Source: Anthropogastromicrobium sp052273485
GTDB lineage: Bacteria; Bacillota; Clostridia; Lachnospirales; Lachnospiraceae
Direction: 5' to 3'
Assembly: GCA_052273485.1 (NCBI GenBank)
Contig: DAVZID010000028.1
Coordinates: 1-40,025, forward strand
DNA length: 40,025 nucleotides
Position numbers and translations under genes: made by a program. The notes under the pieces were generated by a model, which saw only the letters and a list, made by a program, of their open reading frames with translations, searched no databases and had not been told where the DNA came from. Positions 32,493-40,025 of this stretch are shown one piece after another; positions within the stretch are counted from its first letter, which is position 1; the number at the start of each line of letters is the position of its first letter.

Positions 32493-34220
32493 ATGAAACA
32501 GAACCGAATCATTATTATCGGCGGTGTTGCCGGAGGCGCAACTGCCGCTGCCAGAATCCGCCGTCTCGATGAACATGCAAGTATCACCGTATACGAGCGA
32601 ACTGGTTACATCTCCTACGCAAATTGCGGTCTTCCTTATTATATTGGAGGCGTGATCACCGATCAGAATGAACTGACACTTCAGACACCGCAAATCTTCT
32701 ACTCTCGCTTTCGCGTGGATATGAAGGTGCGCCATGAGGTGCTTGCCATCCATCCGGAAACGAAAAGCGTCACGGTAAAAAATTTAAACACCGGTGAAGT
32801 ATTTGAAGACTTTTATGATAAGCTTCTTCTTGCGCCGGGTGCAACTCCGATCTTGCCCGCTATCAATGGAAAAAATGGTGATGCGTCACATACGGAATTG
32901 GAAGCTGCCTCAAATCTTTTTGTGCTTCGCACCGTGGAAGATACGCTTCGTATCCATACTTATATAGAAGAAACGCATCCAAAATCGGTCATTCTTGCGG
33001 GTGGCGGCTTCATTGGACTGGAGCTCGCTGAAAATTTGAGCCATCAGGGAATCGATGTCACGATCGTACAAAAGCCAAATCACCTAATGAATCCGTTTGA
33101 TGCAGATATGGCTTCGTTTCTCCATGCACGGATGCGAAAGGCAGGTGTCCATCTACTTTTCGGTCAGAGCGTAGAAAACGTAACAACTACTGGCGGTGTT
33201 ACCACCGTTCTCTCCGACAAAAGCACCATAACTGCAGATTTTGCCATATTTGCAATCGGCGTGAAACCAGAAACCACACTTGCAAAGAAAGCTGGCCTTG
33301 TACTTGGCCTTCGCGATTCGATTGTTATTAACGATCACATGGAAACTTCGGTTCCAGATATCTACGCGGTGGGCGATGCCGTATCGGTCAAGCATCTTGT
33401 CTCTGGAAAAACAATTCTTCTTCCGCTTGCTGGTCCTGCCAACAAGCAGGGACGCATTGCTGCCGACAATATTTGTGGTGGTGATCGTACCTTTCGCGGC
33501 TCCCTTGGCAGCAGCGTAATCAAGCTGTTTGATATGACCGCGGCCGTGACCGGATTAAATGAAACAGCTGCCAAAAATGCCGGCATTTCATTTGACAAAG
33601 TGATTCTCTCTCCGTCAAATCATGCCGGCTACTATCCAGGCAGTCATGTGATGACCATGAAGGTCTTATTTGAAAAGGAAACGTATCGTCTACTTGGCGC
33701 ACAAATCGTAGGCTTTGAAGGTGTGGACAAGCGAATCGACGTGCTTGCCACCGCGATCTGCGCTGGCATGAGAGCCGACGAGTTGATGGATCTTGATCTT
33801 TCTTATGCACCGCCGTACTCCTCCGCAAAGGATCCTGTTAACATGGCTGGATTTATGATCGATAACATCAAGCATGGTGTCTTAAAACAGTTCTTTGTGG
33901 ATGAGGTAGCAACTCTTCCACGAGATGGCAGTGTTACTTTGCTTGACACAAGAACGAAAGACGAATACAGCCACGGTCACGCAGAGGGCTTTGTCAATAT
34001 TCCTGTTGATGAGCTTCGCGACCATATAAGTGAGCTTGACTCTGCTAAGCCTGTCTATGTAATGTGCCAAAGTGGCCTTCGAAGCTACATCGCGACCCGC
34101 ATTTTAAGTGGATACGGCTTTGACTGCTATAATTTTTCTGGTGGCTACCGCTTCTATGAGAGCGTTATAACCGAACGCGAGCAGAGCAAGACGGCGCTTG
34201 CCTGTGGTGCAGAAAAATAA
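32493..34220 (+). CDS. CoA-disulfide reductase / NADH oxidase-like flavoprotein with C-terminal rhodanese domain
   Basis: A 575-residue enzyme of the CoADR-rhodanese type. Residues 1 to about 450 form a two-dinucleotide-fold FAD/NAD(P)H enzyme: IIIIGGVAGGATAAARIRR at 6-24, the single redox cysteine C45 in SYANCGLPYY, a second glycine-rich motif SVILAGGGFIGLELAE, and IYAVGDA near the FAD site. Residues about 470-560 form a rhodanese domain with C525 in VMCQSGLRSY as its active-site loop. The family reduces CoA disulfide, CoA persulfide or polysulfide, and so acts in thiol redox and sulfur handling. The start at 32493 has AGAAAGGA upstream and aligns with the family; longer in-frame sequence upstream is untranslated. 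It is a single gene among sugar genes, with no clear sugar link. Confidence 0.93.
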   Translation: MKQNRIIIIGGVAGGATAAARIRRLDEHASITVYERTGYISYANCGLPYYIGGVITDQNELTLQTPQIFYSRFRVDMKVRHEVLAIHPETKSVTVKNLNTGEVFEDFYDKLLLAPGATPILPAINGKNGDASHTELEAASNLFVLRTVEDTLRIHTYIEETHPKSVILAGGGFIGLELAENLSHQGIDVTIVQKPNHLMNPFDADMASFLHARMRKAGVHLLFGQSVENVTTTGGVTTVLSDKSTITADFAIFAIGVKPETTLAKKAGLVLGLRDSIVINDHMETSVPDIYAVGDAVSVKHLVSGKTILLPLAGPANKQGRIAADNICGGDRTFRGSLGSSVIKLFDMTAAVTGLNETAAKNAGISFDKVILSPSNHAGYYPGSHVMTMKVLFEKETYRLLGAQIVGFEGVDKRIDVLATAICAGMRADELMDLDLSYAPPYSSAKDPVNMAGFMIDNIKHGVLKQFFVDEVATLPRDGSVTLLDTRTKDEYSHGHAEGFVNIPVDELRDHISELDSAKPVYVMCQSGLRSYIATRILSGYGFDCYNFSGGYRFYESVITEREQSKTALACGAEK

Positions 34221-34235
34221 TGTCTGTAAAACAAC

Positions 34236-34280
34236 CCCATTCGCAAAAGGAAACCTTGCAGAGGCAATTTTGTGAATGGG
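34236..34280. terminator. Hairpin between convergent genes, possible bidirectional terminator
   Basis: CCCATTCGCAAAA (34236-34248) pairs with TTTTGTGAATGGG (34268-34280): 13 positions with one G-T. Flanking T runs are weak (ATTTTG on one side, GGTTGTTTTA on the other). It is the only structure between the reductase stop and the convergent isomerase stop. Confidence 0.55.
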
Positions 34281-34310
34281 ATTTTGAATCGTTACGTTTT
34301 TTTTGCAAAT

Positions 34311-35171
34311 TTAATTTTTCCCAAGAAGTCCTTCGAGTGCACGATATGCGATGCAAAATGCCTTCTCGGTATCGTTTTCTGCGCGAACTGCGGCATCCTT
34401 TTCTAGATTACCAAGACCTGCAAAATTTGCCAGATGTGGCTCCAGACTTAAATATCCCTTGAAGCCAGTCTGATCAAGCTTCTCAAAAATCTCCAGCAAA
34501 TGACCATCTCCTGTTCCTCCCGGAACGACTTCGCCATCTGCCAGACGTGCATCCTTTACATGCACATACTCGATATACGGTTTTAACATCGCATACGCTT
34601 CGAGTGTATTTTGTCCACACTGAATAAAGTTAGCAAAATCAAAGGTTGCCTTAAAGTGATCACCGTAAAATTCCTTCATCAGATCTAGGCAACGCACTGC
34701 ATTATCACCGTAAATACCTTTCTCGTTTTCATGCAGCAAAACAAGATGATTTGTCTTTGCCTCCTGCACCATGCGGTCCATACGGCGCATTACCTCATCG
34801 CGGGAATCCTTTGGATCGGCATGTTCTGGCAGATAAAAGCTGAACATACGGATATATTGGGTCTCAAAGATATCCGCAATGCGCTCAATGCGTTGAAGCT
34901 TCTCCATGTGAGGTGCAAACTCGTCATTTACACCGATCTTTCCGATTGGGGACCCAACTGCAGATACACGGATACCTGCTGCATCAAGGCGCTTCTTTGC
35001 CTCTTTTGCCTGCTCATCGGTAAAATCAGCTACTCCGGTGCCGTCTGCACTTCGAAACTCTACAAACTTGATTCCAAGCTCATTCAATACCTGAATCTGA
35101 CGCTCTAACGATACACTAATCTCATCGGCAAAGCAGCTGATTGGACAGCCTGAAAGTATTGTTTTTTTCAT
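34311..35171 (-). CDS. Sugar phosphate isomerase/epimerase-like TIM barrel (AP endonuclease 2 fold)
   Basis: A 286-residue cytosolic protein of the xylose-isomerase-like TIM-barrel superfamily. Likely metal ligands are E148 (LLHENE), D178 (TFDFANF), H204 (YVHVKDA) and E244 (SLEPHL), the usual four-residue set. Members include inosose dehydratases, hydroxypyruvate isomerases, sugar epimerases and the lyases of 3-keto-glycoside pathways. The start has AAGGAG upstream. It is the last of four minus-strand genes (two TIM barrels, two Gfo/Idh/MocA enzymes), 45 bases after the oxidoreductase. That pairing suggests it acts on a ketone made by one of the dehydrogenases (inference). It is only distantly like the other TIM barrel at 37594. 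Confidence 0.85.
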   Translation of the reverse strand: MKKTILSGCPISCFADEISVSLERQIQVLNELGIKFVEFRSADGTGVADFTDEQAKEAKKRLDAAGIRVSAVGSPIGKIGVNDEFAPHMEKLQRIERIADIFETQYIRMFSFYLPEHADPKDSRDEVMRRMDRMVQEAKTNHLVLLHENEKGIYGDNAVRCLDLMKEFYGDHFKATFDFANFIQCGQNTLEAYAMLKPYIEYVHVKDARLADGEVVPGGTGDGHLLEIFEKLDQTGFKGYLSLEPHLANFAGLGNLEKDAAVRAENDTEKAFCIAYRALEGLLGKN

Positions 35172-35216
35172 GTCTTCTCCTTCTCATTCATAAGACTTAA
35201 CTATTCAGAACCACAT

Positions 35217-36224
35217 TCACAAAAACTCCACAATATGATGCTCTCTTGCAGACTCATAGGCTCCGAGCATCAGGCGAATACTGTTTTCCAACACTAGAAG
35301 TTCCAACACAAAATCGGTATCATTTTCAAGTGCCTGATAAAAATCGCCGATACATGCCGTATGGCCGCTTCCCCAGTAGCTCTTTCCGATTGGAACTGGG
35401 CGCTCTACATCTGGCTTTACGATGGTTCCGTCTGGATAGCGATAGGAAACATCCAAATCTTCGATACGAATCGTTGCTTTCTCACAGGAAATTTCGATAA
35501 GCGGCGGAACATCTGCACAATAGGCGTTTGTCGCATAGAAGCACGCTACCTTTTCCCCAAAACGAATATACGCTTCTAACGTATCCTCTACCTCAATAAC
35601 ACCCTTTAAATGATGATTCGACAACGAGGCATCAATCCAATCTGGCTTGCCTAGCAAATCCGAAAGCAAATCAAGCGTATGAACGGCCTGATTGATTAAC
35701 ACACCACCGCCCTCGGTATTAAGTCGTCCTCTCCACTCACTCTGCGTATAATACGATGCCGGACGATTCCAGGTGACAAGTCCTCTCGCACCTAGTACCT
35801 TTCCAGCCTCACCAGACTCAATAAATTTTTTTGCGGCACGATAACTTGGATTATAACGATTCTGATAGCACAGACCAAGCTTCGCCTTGGATGCGCCGAC
35901 TGCTGCCTTTAGCTGATCGAGCTGCGCAAAGGTGATTGCCGGTGGCTTTTCCATAAACACGTTAATGCCACGCTCAAGTGCATACTGCGCCATCGGCACA
36001 TGAAGATAATGTGGCGTACAAATGTGAAGCACATCCGGGTGCTCGGCCTCGATCATCTCTTCAAGTGATGCATACGGCTTTGTGTGAAATTTTTCCGCAT
36101 AATTTTGTGCTTTTTCAAAATGAATATCTGCCACACCGACAAGCTCTGTATCTTTCTGGGCAGTCAGTACGGCAGCGTGGACCGCGGCGATATTGCCGCA
36201 GCCAACAATCACTGCACGTTTCAT
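35217..36224 (-). CDS. Gfo/Idh/MocA family oxidoreductase (second of two)
   Basis: A 335-residue NAD(P)-dependent dehydrogenase acting on a sugar or sugar derivative. The Rossmann fold starts AVIVGCGNIAAVHA (GxGxxA); the catalytic EKP motif is at 92-94 (FMEKPPA). The C-terminal alpha/beta domain holds GGGVLINQAVHTLDLL with the conserved His. The start is the ATG at 36222-36224, with GGAGG six bases upstream, not the ATG two codons before. It lies 70 bases downstream of the other Gfo protein. Substrate unknown. Confidence 0.9.
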   Translation of the reverse strand: MKRAVIVGCGNIAAVHAAVLTAQKDTELVGVADIHFEKAQNYAEKFHTKPYASLEEMIEAEHPDVLHICTPHYLHVPMAQYALERGINVFMEKPPAITFAQLDQLKAAVGASKAKLGLCYQNRYNPSYRAAKKFIESGEAGKVLGARGLVTWNRPASYYTQSEWRGRLNTEGGGVLINQAVHTLDLLSDLLGKPDWIDASLSNHHLKGVIEVEDTLEAYIRFGEKVACFYATNAYCADVPPLIEISCEKATIRIEDLDVSYRYPDGTIVKPDVERPVPIGKSYWGSGHTACIGDFYQALENDTDFVLELLVLENSIRLMLGAYESAREHHIVEFL

Positions 36225-36294
36225 AAGCACTCCTCCGACTTTGACTTATTCTTATTGATTCCTATTTATTTCGTCTTGCTCTTTTCCTTTTATT

Positions 36295-37470
36295 TTATTC
36301 TTTTGTTTTGCTTCCATAGCTTCCTGTTGTATCAAAGGTAATGTCCTGTACATTTTCCTTCTTCTTAGAAGCTGCACGATGCTCATTTAATTTTTCCAAG
36401 AAAAGATCTTCGTCAATCGGCAGGGTAACGGTCTCTCCAAGCCAGGAGGACAAATGCATTGCATTGGACAGTTCCAGTCCATGAATACCCTCAACGCCAT
36501 CTGCAACTAACGGCTCTCCACGAAGAATTGCTGCTGCAAATGCATTCAAAACACCGATGTGCTGCGGATTCTTTCCATCCAGCTCTAACTTTGTCTCGTG
36601 GCACGGTGGCTTTGCAAAGCCTTCCGTTGCCTGATAGCAATACGCTCTCTCGCTAATCTCAAGCTCATAGAACTTCAGCTCATCATTTTCTGCAACGAGC
36701 TTTCCTTTCTCGAGTGTAACCTCAAGACGATTGGTTCCCGGTGCATCGGCTGTGGTGGTGACAAATACGCCCGTCGCGCCATTTGGAAACTCCAGATAGG
36801 CGGTCACATCATCCTCAACCTCAATATCATGCCATTTTCCATTGTGGCAGAATGCGCGAACCTTTGACGGCATACCGCAAATCCACTGTAGCAGATCCAA
36901 ATTGTGCGGGCACTGATTCAGCAAAACACCGCCGCCTTCGCCGTCCCAGGTTGCTCTCCAACCGCCAGAATTGTAGTAAGCCTGTGTGCGATACCAGTCT
37001 GTAATAATCCAGTTCACACGCTTTAATTTTCCATAATCGCCGCTCTGTACCATATCATGCATCTTTCTATAAATGCAGTTTGTTCTCTGATTGAACATCA
37101 TACCGAATACGCGGTCACTTCGCTCTGCTGCCTCATTCATCTCTCTTACCTGCTTGGTGTAAACACCTGCCGGCTTTTCACACATAACATGGAGACCATT
37201 TTCCAGTGCAAGAATTGTCAGACGCGGATGATCATAATGCGGTACCGCGATCAATACGGCATCGCAGGTACCTGATTTAATTAAGCTGTCGCCGTCCTCA
37301 AAAATTGCAGTGCCCTCTGGCATATTTTCCTTTGCCCACGCTCGCCTGCTCTCACGCAGATCGGCGGCGGCTGTGATACGGATTTCCGGCACTTTTCCTG
37401 CCATGATATTGGCGGTGTGGCCACTTCCCATGTTACCAACACCGATGATTCCAAGTCTTACCTGTTCCAT
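36295..37470 (-). CDS. Gfo/Idh/MocA family oxidoreductase (first of two)
   Basis: A 391-residue NAD(P)-dependent sugar dehydrogenase, longer than its neighbour by a C-terminal extension with Lys/Glu-rich ends. The Rossmann motif GIIGVGNMG is at 7-15, the catalytic EKP at 98-100 and GGGVLLNQCPHNLDLLQW in the substrate domain. It has GGGAG upstream of the start. It clearly differs from the second Gfo protein, so they are not a recent duplication. They probably act on different steps, for example oxidation and later reduction of the same sugar ring. Confidence 0.9.
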   Translation of the reverse strand: MEQVRLGIIGVGNMGSGHTANIMAGKVPEIRITAAADLRESRRAWAKENMPEGTAIFEDGDSLIKSGTCDAVLIAVPHYDHPRLTILALENGLHVMCEKPAGVYTKQVREMNEAAERSDRVFGMMFNQRTNCIYRKMHDMVQSGDYGKLKRVNWIITDWYRTQAYYNSGGWRATWDGEGGGVLLNQCPHNLDLLQWICGMPSKVRAFCHNGKWHDIEVEDDVTAYLEFPNGATGVFVTTTADAPGTNRLEVTLEKGKLVAENDELKFYELEISERAYCYQATEGFAKPPCHETKLELDGKNPQHIGVLNAFAAAILRGEPLVADGVEGIHGLELSNAMHLSSWLGETVTLPIDEDLFLEKLNEHRAASKKKENVQDITFDTTGSYGSKTKE

Positions 37471-37520
37471 CTATCTTTTCTCCCTTCTTATCATTCACAA
37501 ACGACTTCAAGAACAGCCCC

Positions 37521-37545
37521 TTGCAACGGCAATGCCGTAAAGCAA
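37521..37545. other. Small intergenic hairpin
   Basis: ACGGC (37526-37530) pairs with GCCGT (37534-37538), and TTGC (37521-37524) with GCAA (37542-37545). No T run. It lies between the TIM-barrel gene and the first Gfo gene and may affect mRNA processing or stability in the operon. Confidence 0.4.
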
Positions 37546-37593
37546 ATCAGTCAGGCTTGACATGCAAACAGTCTGTCGAGAAATCATAAAAGC

Positions 37594-38382
37594 TTAACGA
37601 TAACCTACCTTCGCCAGATTATCATAACTTGTCTTCAAACAATCAAATGGGCTGCCCTGTGTGCATACATCCTGCTCTACCAACATATATTCACAGCAGC
37701 TGTTCTCAAGTTCCTTAAAGATTGCCGGGAAGTTTAAATTACCCTCCATAACTGGTGCCATAATCTGGTTCCAACCCTTAATCTGCATATCTTTTAAATG
37801 AACGCACGGAATACGATCCTTTAACAGACGAATCCACTCGCATACGTCTGCGCCAGCAGCTGCTACCCAGTAGGTATCAAGTGTGATGCCCATCTCATCT
37901 GGTGCAAACCCTTCCATTAAATACTCGATAATACGCTTCTTTGGAGTTGCGTTCGGCAGATTCTCAGCCTCAAATGCCTCAAACTCAAGATTGTGATTGT
38001 GATACATTAAAAGCTTTCCTGCTGCCGCAATTTTCTTTGCTGGCTCCTTAAAATCGGTCATAAAATGGCTTAACCATTCCTTTGTGCGATACTTGTCTGG
38101 CATGCAGCCAAGTCCAATATAGCGGCATCCCATAATATCATGCTCCTTGATCAGCGCATCGGTGTCGTAAAGGATACGATTTACATCACTGTGAGTCAGC
38201 GCAATCTCAAGACCATTTGCATCACAGATCTCTCGGATCTGTTCTGGCTTTAGTTCTCTTCCAACTGCGGAAATCTGGACAGTCTTGTAGCCCATTTCTG
38301 CAATTTTTTTCATTGAACACGCAAAGTCTGCTGCGTTCTGAGTATACGAACGAATCGTATAGAGCTGTGCACCTGTTTTCAT
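37594..38382 (-). CDS. Sugar phosphate isomerase/epimerase-like TIM barrel (first gene of the four-gene operon)
   Basis: A 262-residue cytosolic TIM barrel of the xylose-isomerase-like superfamily. The N-terminus MKTGAQLYTIRSYTQ is a common start of this group. Likely metal ligands are E133 (NHNLEFE), D169 (TLDTYWV), H195 (CVHLKDM) and E236 (LVEQD). It has AAAAGGAG upstream of the start. It is transcribed divergently from the AraC regulator across 293 bases, so it is probably the first gene of an inducible operon. An epimerase, isomerase, dehydratase or lyase role cannot be separated from sequence alone. Confidence 0.87.
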   Translation of the reverse strand: MKTGAQLYTIRSYTQNAADFACSMKKIAEMGYKTVQISAVGRELKPEQIREICDANGLEIALTHSDVNRILYDTDALIKEHDIMGCRYIGLGCMPDKYRTKEWLSHFMTDFKEPAKKIAAAGKLLMYHNHNLEFEAFEAENLPNATPKKRIIEYLMEGFAPDEMGITLDTYWVAAAGADVCEWIRLLKDRIPCVHLKDMQIKGWNQIMAPVMEGNLNFPAIFKELENSCCEYMLVEQDVCTQGSPFDCLKTSYDNLAKVGYR

Positions 38383-38470
38383 AAGAAATCTCCTTTTTGC
38401 TTCTATTTATTGTCGTTTTTTTCTTATTTTTTCAATGTTTCCATGCAGTTCGCCTACATTTTTCACTATA

Positions 38471-38510
38471 TTTCTGTTATATTTCTTCGTGTTTCTGTTG
38501 TTACTATACT
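38471..38510 (+). promoter_or_regulatory. Candidate AraC-type direct-repeat site and araC -10
   Basis: TTTCTGTT at 38471-38478 and 38492-38499, 21 bases apart (two helical turns), as is usual for AraC-family operators. TATACT at 38505-38510 could be the -10 of the regulator gene, with a weak TTTCTT 17 bases upstream. The site lies about 110 bases before the divergent TIM-barrel gene. Confidence 0.45.
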
Positions 38511-38675
38511 TCTTTTTCATAAAAAAATCCATTGCAGAAAGGAGTCAAAACATTGCATATATAGCGATTCTGTGATATCTTGTTTGACAGAAGGAAACTG
38601 CAATCGTTTTCGTCATACTGTTTCTGTTTGTGGAACACAAAAAAAGACAGTAAAGGAAAGAAGGGTTCTGATCAT

Positions 38676-39557
38676 ATGGATTCAACGGCTCATATTAACA
38701 CAGATCTGGTCTCATTTGGTTACTCAGAAAGCACTTATGTGATGGAGGATTACGCACTCCACTGCCACAATTTCTACGAGGTTTTCTATTTTCTCTCAGG
38801 CGATGCCGACTATCTGGTGGAGGGTGTCAACTACCAGCCGACACCGGGAAGTGTTTTGCTGCTCTCTCCGCACGCATTCCACGGCGTACGTGTCAACAGC
38901 ACTGCTCCTTACCGACGCTATTCACTTCATTTTCACCCAGATCTGCTGTTACCAGAGCGGCGTGACTTTTTGCTGCGCGCTTTCCCTCAAGCTGGCGATT
39001 CCTTTGGTCAGCCCATTTATTTTGAACATATTGAGCGCTTTCATCTGCTGTCTTATCTTGAAAGCCTTGAGTCCTGTGCAAAAAAATCACCTTCCTTTCA
39101 GGAACAGATGCTTCCGATCTGCGTGGAGGCACTGCTGATGCAGATTGCAGATATGAGTGATTCGTGCAATGCCTTTTCAAAGCATGAGGGCAACAGACAG
39201 ACACAGCTTGCCTCAATTTTATTTTATTTGAACCAGCATCTACAGGAGCCAATCACGCTTGATGAAATCTCTGAACATTTCTTTATCAGCAAGCATCATC
39301 TCAATAAAGTGTTTAAAAAGGCAACTGGAACAACGGTAATCGACTACCTTTTGCGAAAACGAATTGCCTATGCACAGATGCTTCTTTTTAATGGTCACCA
39401 CGCAAAAGAAGCCGCTGCAGACAGCGGCTTCTCGGATTATTCTTCTTTCTATCGTTCTTATGTGCGCATACTAGGACATCCGCCGGGCGCAGACCGCGGA
39501 GTTCTCGCCAAACCAAATGATTCTGGTATTGGAAATGTGACGGTGCATGGCCACTAG
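38676..39557 (+). CDS. AraC-family transcriptional regulator
   Basis: A 293-residue regulator. Residues about 20-130 are a cupin-like sugar-sensing domain (HCHNFYEVFYFLSGDADYLVEG, PGSVLLLSPHAFHGV). Residues about 180-285 hold two helix-turn-helices: ITLDEISEHFFISKHHLNKVFKKATG and AKEAAADSGFSDYSSFYRSYVRILGHPP. The ATG at 38676 is preferred (GAAGGG upstream) over an in-frame ATG 32 codons earlier whose extra residues are unlike the family. It is divergent from the isomerase/Gfo operon and is its likely activator. It may respond to a sugar released by the GH51/GH120 enzymes, but that is inference. Confidence 0.93.
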   Translation: MDSTAHINTDLVSFGYSESTYVMEDYALHCHNFYEVFYFLSGDADYLVEGVNYQPTPGSVLLLSPHAFHGVRVNSTAPYRRYSLHFHPDLLLPERRDFLLRAFPQAGDSFGQPIYFEHIERFHLLSYLESLESCAKKSPSFQEQMLPICVEALLMQIADMSDSCNAFSKHEGNRQTQLASILFYLNQHLQEPITLDEISEHFFISKHHLNKVFKKATGTTVIDYLLRKRIAYAQMLLFNGHHAKEAAADSGFSDYSSFYRSYVRILGHPPGADRGVLAKPNDSGIGNVTVHGH

Positions 39558-39704
39558 GGACATGTACAATGGCTCCCACTCCAATGTGCTCCACATATGA
39601 ATTTTCTGTTTTATTATCTGATGTAACCAGATTTCGATACATACGCAAATGATACCGACAACGCTAAAAACTGTGACAGAATATAAACCTCTGGATTGAT
39701 GGGT

Positions 39705-39749
39705 ATCCCGCCTGTGCGAGCTAAAAGCTGGTGCCGGCGGGATTTTTTT
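39705..39749 (+). terminator. Intrinsic terminator downstream of araC
   Basis: ATCCCGCC (39705-39712) pairs with GGCGGGAT (39736-39743) and is followed by T residues to 39749. An inner AGCT/AGCT pairing (39719-39722 with 39726-39729) supports the fold. The 147 bases between the araC stop and this stem show nothing else. Confidence 0.9.
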
Positions 39750-39752
39750 ATC

Positions 39753-39816
39753 TTAATGCGAAGTTAATGCGATTAAATATACGCTAATGCCCATTTCATG
39801 CTTGATATGCGATAAT
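39753..39816 (+). promoter_or_regulatory. Direct repeats and extended -10 promoter of the potassium transporter gene
   Basis: TTAATGCGA repeats at 39753-39761 and 39764-39772, 11 bases apart, with a third related CTAATGC at 39784-39790. TGCGATAAT at 39808-39816 fits an extended -10, and no good -35 is present. An 11-base direct repeat upstream of a weak promoter is the usual arrangement for an activating OmpR-type response regulator. Confidence 0.5.
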
Positions 39817-39849
39817 AAAATCAAGAAAACACCCAAAGGAGGTGCTGAA

Positions 39850-40025
39850 ATGGCGAAAAGAATTCATTTATCTTCGTCGCAAATGATTATTCTCGGCTTT
39901 GCCGCTGTTATATTGTTGGGTGCTGTTTTGCTGATGCTCCCAATATCCAGTAAAACAGGTACTGTTACCCCATTTTTAGATTGCTTATTTACATCAACAT
40001 CCGCAGTATGTGTCACAGGATTAGT
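39850..40025 (+). CDS. TrkH/KtrB potassium uptake membrane subunit (5' part only)
   Basis: The gene runs off the window; the first 58 codons are present. The translation begins MAKRIHLSSSQMIILGFAA, then a hydrophobic helix (about 13-33) ending LLMLPISS, then TPFLDCLFTSTSAVCVTGL. This last part is the first pore region of the Trk/Ktr family, where TSAVCVTGL is the selectivity-filter signature of the first of four repeats. AAAGGAGG at 39836-39843 precedes the ATG. A cytosolic KtrA/TrkA partner is expected but lies outside. The direct repeats upstream suggest regulated expression. Confidence 0.88.
   Translation, partial: MAKRIHLSSSQMIILGFAAVILLGAVLLMLPISSKTGTVTPFLDCLFTSTSAVCVTGL

Noticed and set aside
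39558..39849. c-di-AMP (ydaO-type) riboswitch before the potassium transporter
   Set aside because: The likely transcription start leaves only about 30 leader bases, and the only hairpin is the araC terminator.

Overview
The window looks like chromosomal DNA of a low-to-mid-GC anaerobic Firmicute, most likely a gut Lachnospiraceae. The evidence is strong AGGAGG-type ribosome sites, sigma-A promoters with 17-bp spacers, a fabK-type fatty acid synthesis operon, BlaI/M56 and MMPL/TetR modules, and plant-polysaccharide genes (GH120, GH51). I cannot name a genus. I see no rRNA, tRNA, CRISPR array, transposase or phage gene.

Layout. (1) 1-3062, plus strand: a terminator-like hairpin, a small helical protein of unknown function, ftsH and a DUF308 membrane protein. 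(2) 3009-13994, minus strand: an apparently complete type II fatty acid operon transcribed fabH, acpP, fabK, fabD, fabG, fabF, accB, fabZ, accC, accDA (a fused carboxyltransferase) and a second FabK-like flavoprotein, followed by a TetR regulator whose 3' end overlaps the DUF308 gene. Facing fabH is a plus-strand gene (14268-15566) that joins a family-2 glycosyltransferase to a C-terminal MarR-like winged helix. (3) 15549-23029: a class I glutamine amidotransferase-type hydrolase, then a TetR-controlled export module: a very large secreted heptad-repeat protein, an MMPL/RND transporter, and a divergent tetR with three near-identical operators between the promoters. (4) 23139-28229: the ribosomal protein L25/Ctc gene, a BlaI/M56 sensor-protease pair with an unusual large extracellular domain, and a small lysine-rich protein of unknown function. 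(5) 28668-38382: GH120 and GH51 hydrolases for xylan/arabinan side chains, a CoA-disulfide reductase with a rhodanese domain, and four genes alternating TIM-barrel sugar isomerase/epimerase-like and Gfo/Idh/MocA proteins, with a divergent AraC regulator at 38676-39557. (6) 39850-end: the start of a TrkH/KtrB potassium transporter.

Most notable non-coding find. Two GC-rich intergenic stretches, one read on the minus strand (24247 down to about 24063) and one on the plus strand (28379-28663), are homologous copies of the same element in inverted orientation around the blaI/M56/small-protein segment. Both have the same head, the same central hairpin, an identical 13-base core, and tandem repeats of a 16-17 bp unit containing ACCGGGTT (two copies in one, four in the other). 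The first copy adjoins an extra module (23897-24056) that folds on paper into a multibranched structure. Orientation relative to the neighbouring genes differs between the copies, which argues against an ordinary leader and for a dispersed element or an independent structured RNA.

Functions are assigned by recognising motifs in the translated sequence. No search was run, so family names are recognition calls, and promoters, operators and folds are read by eye.
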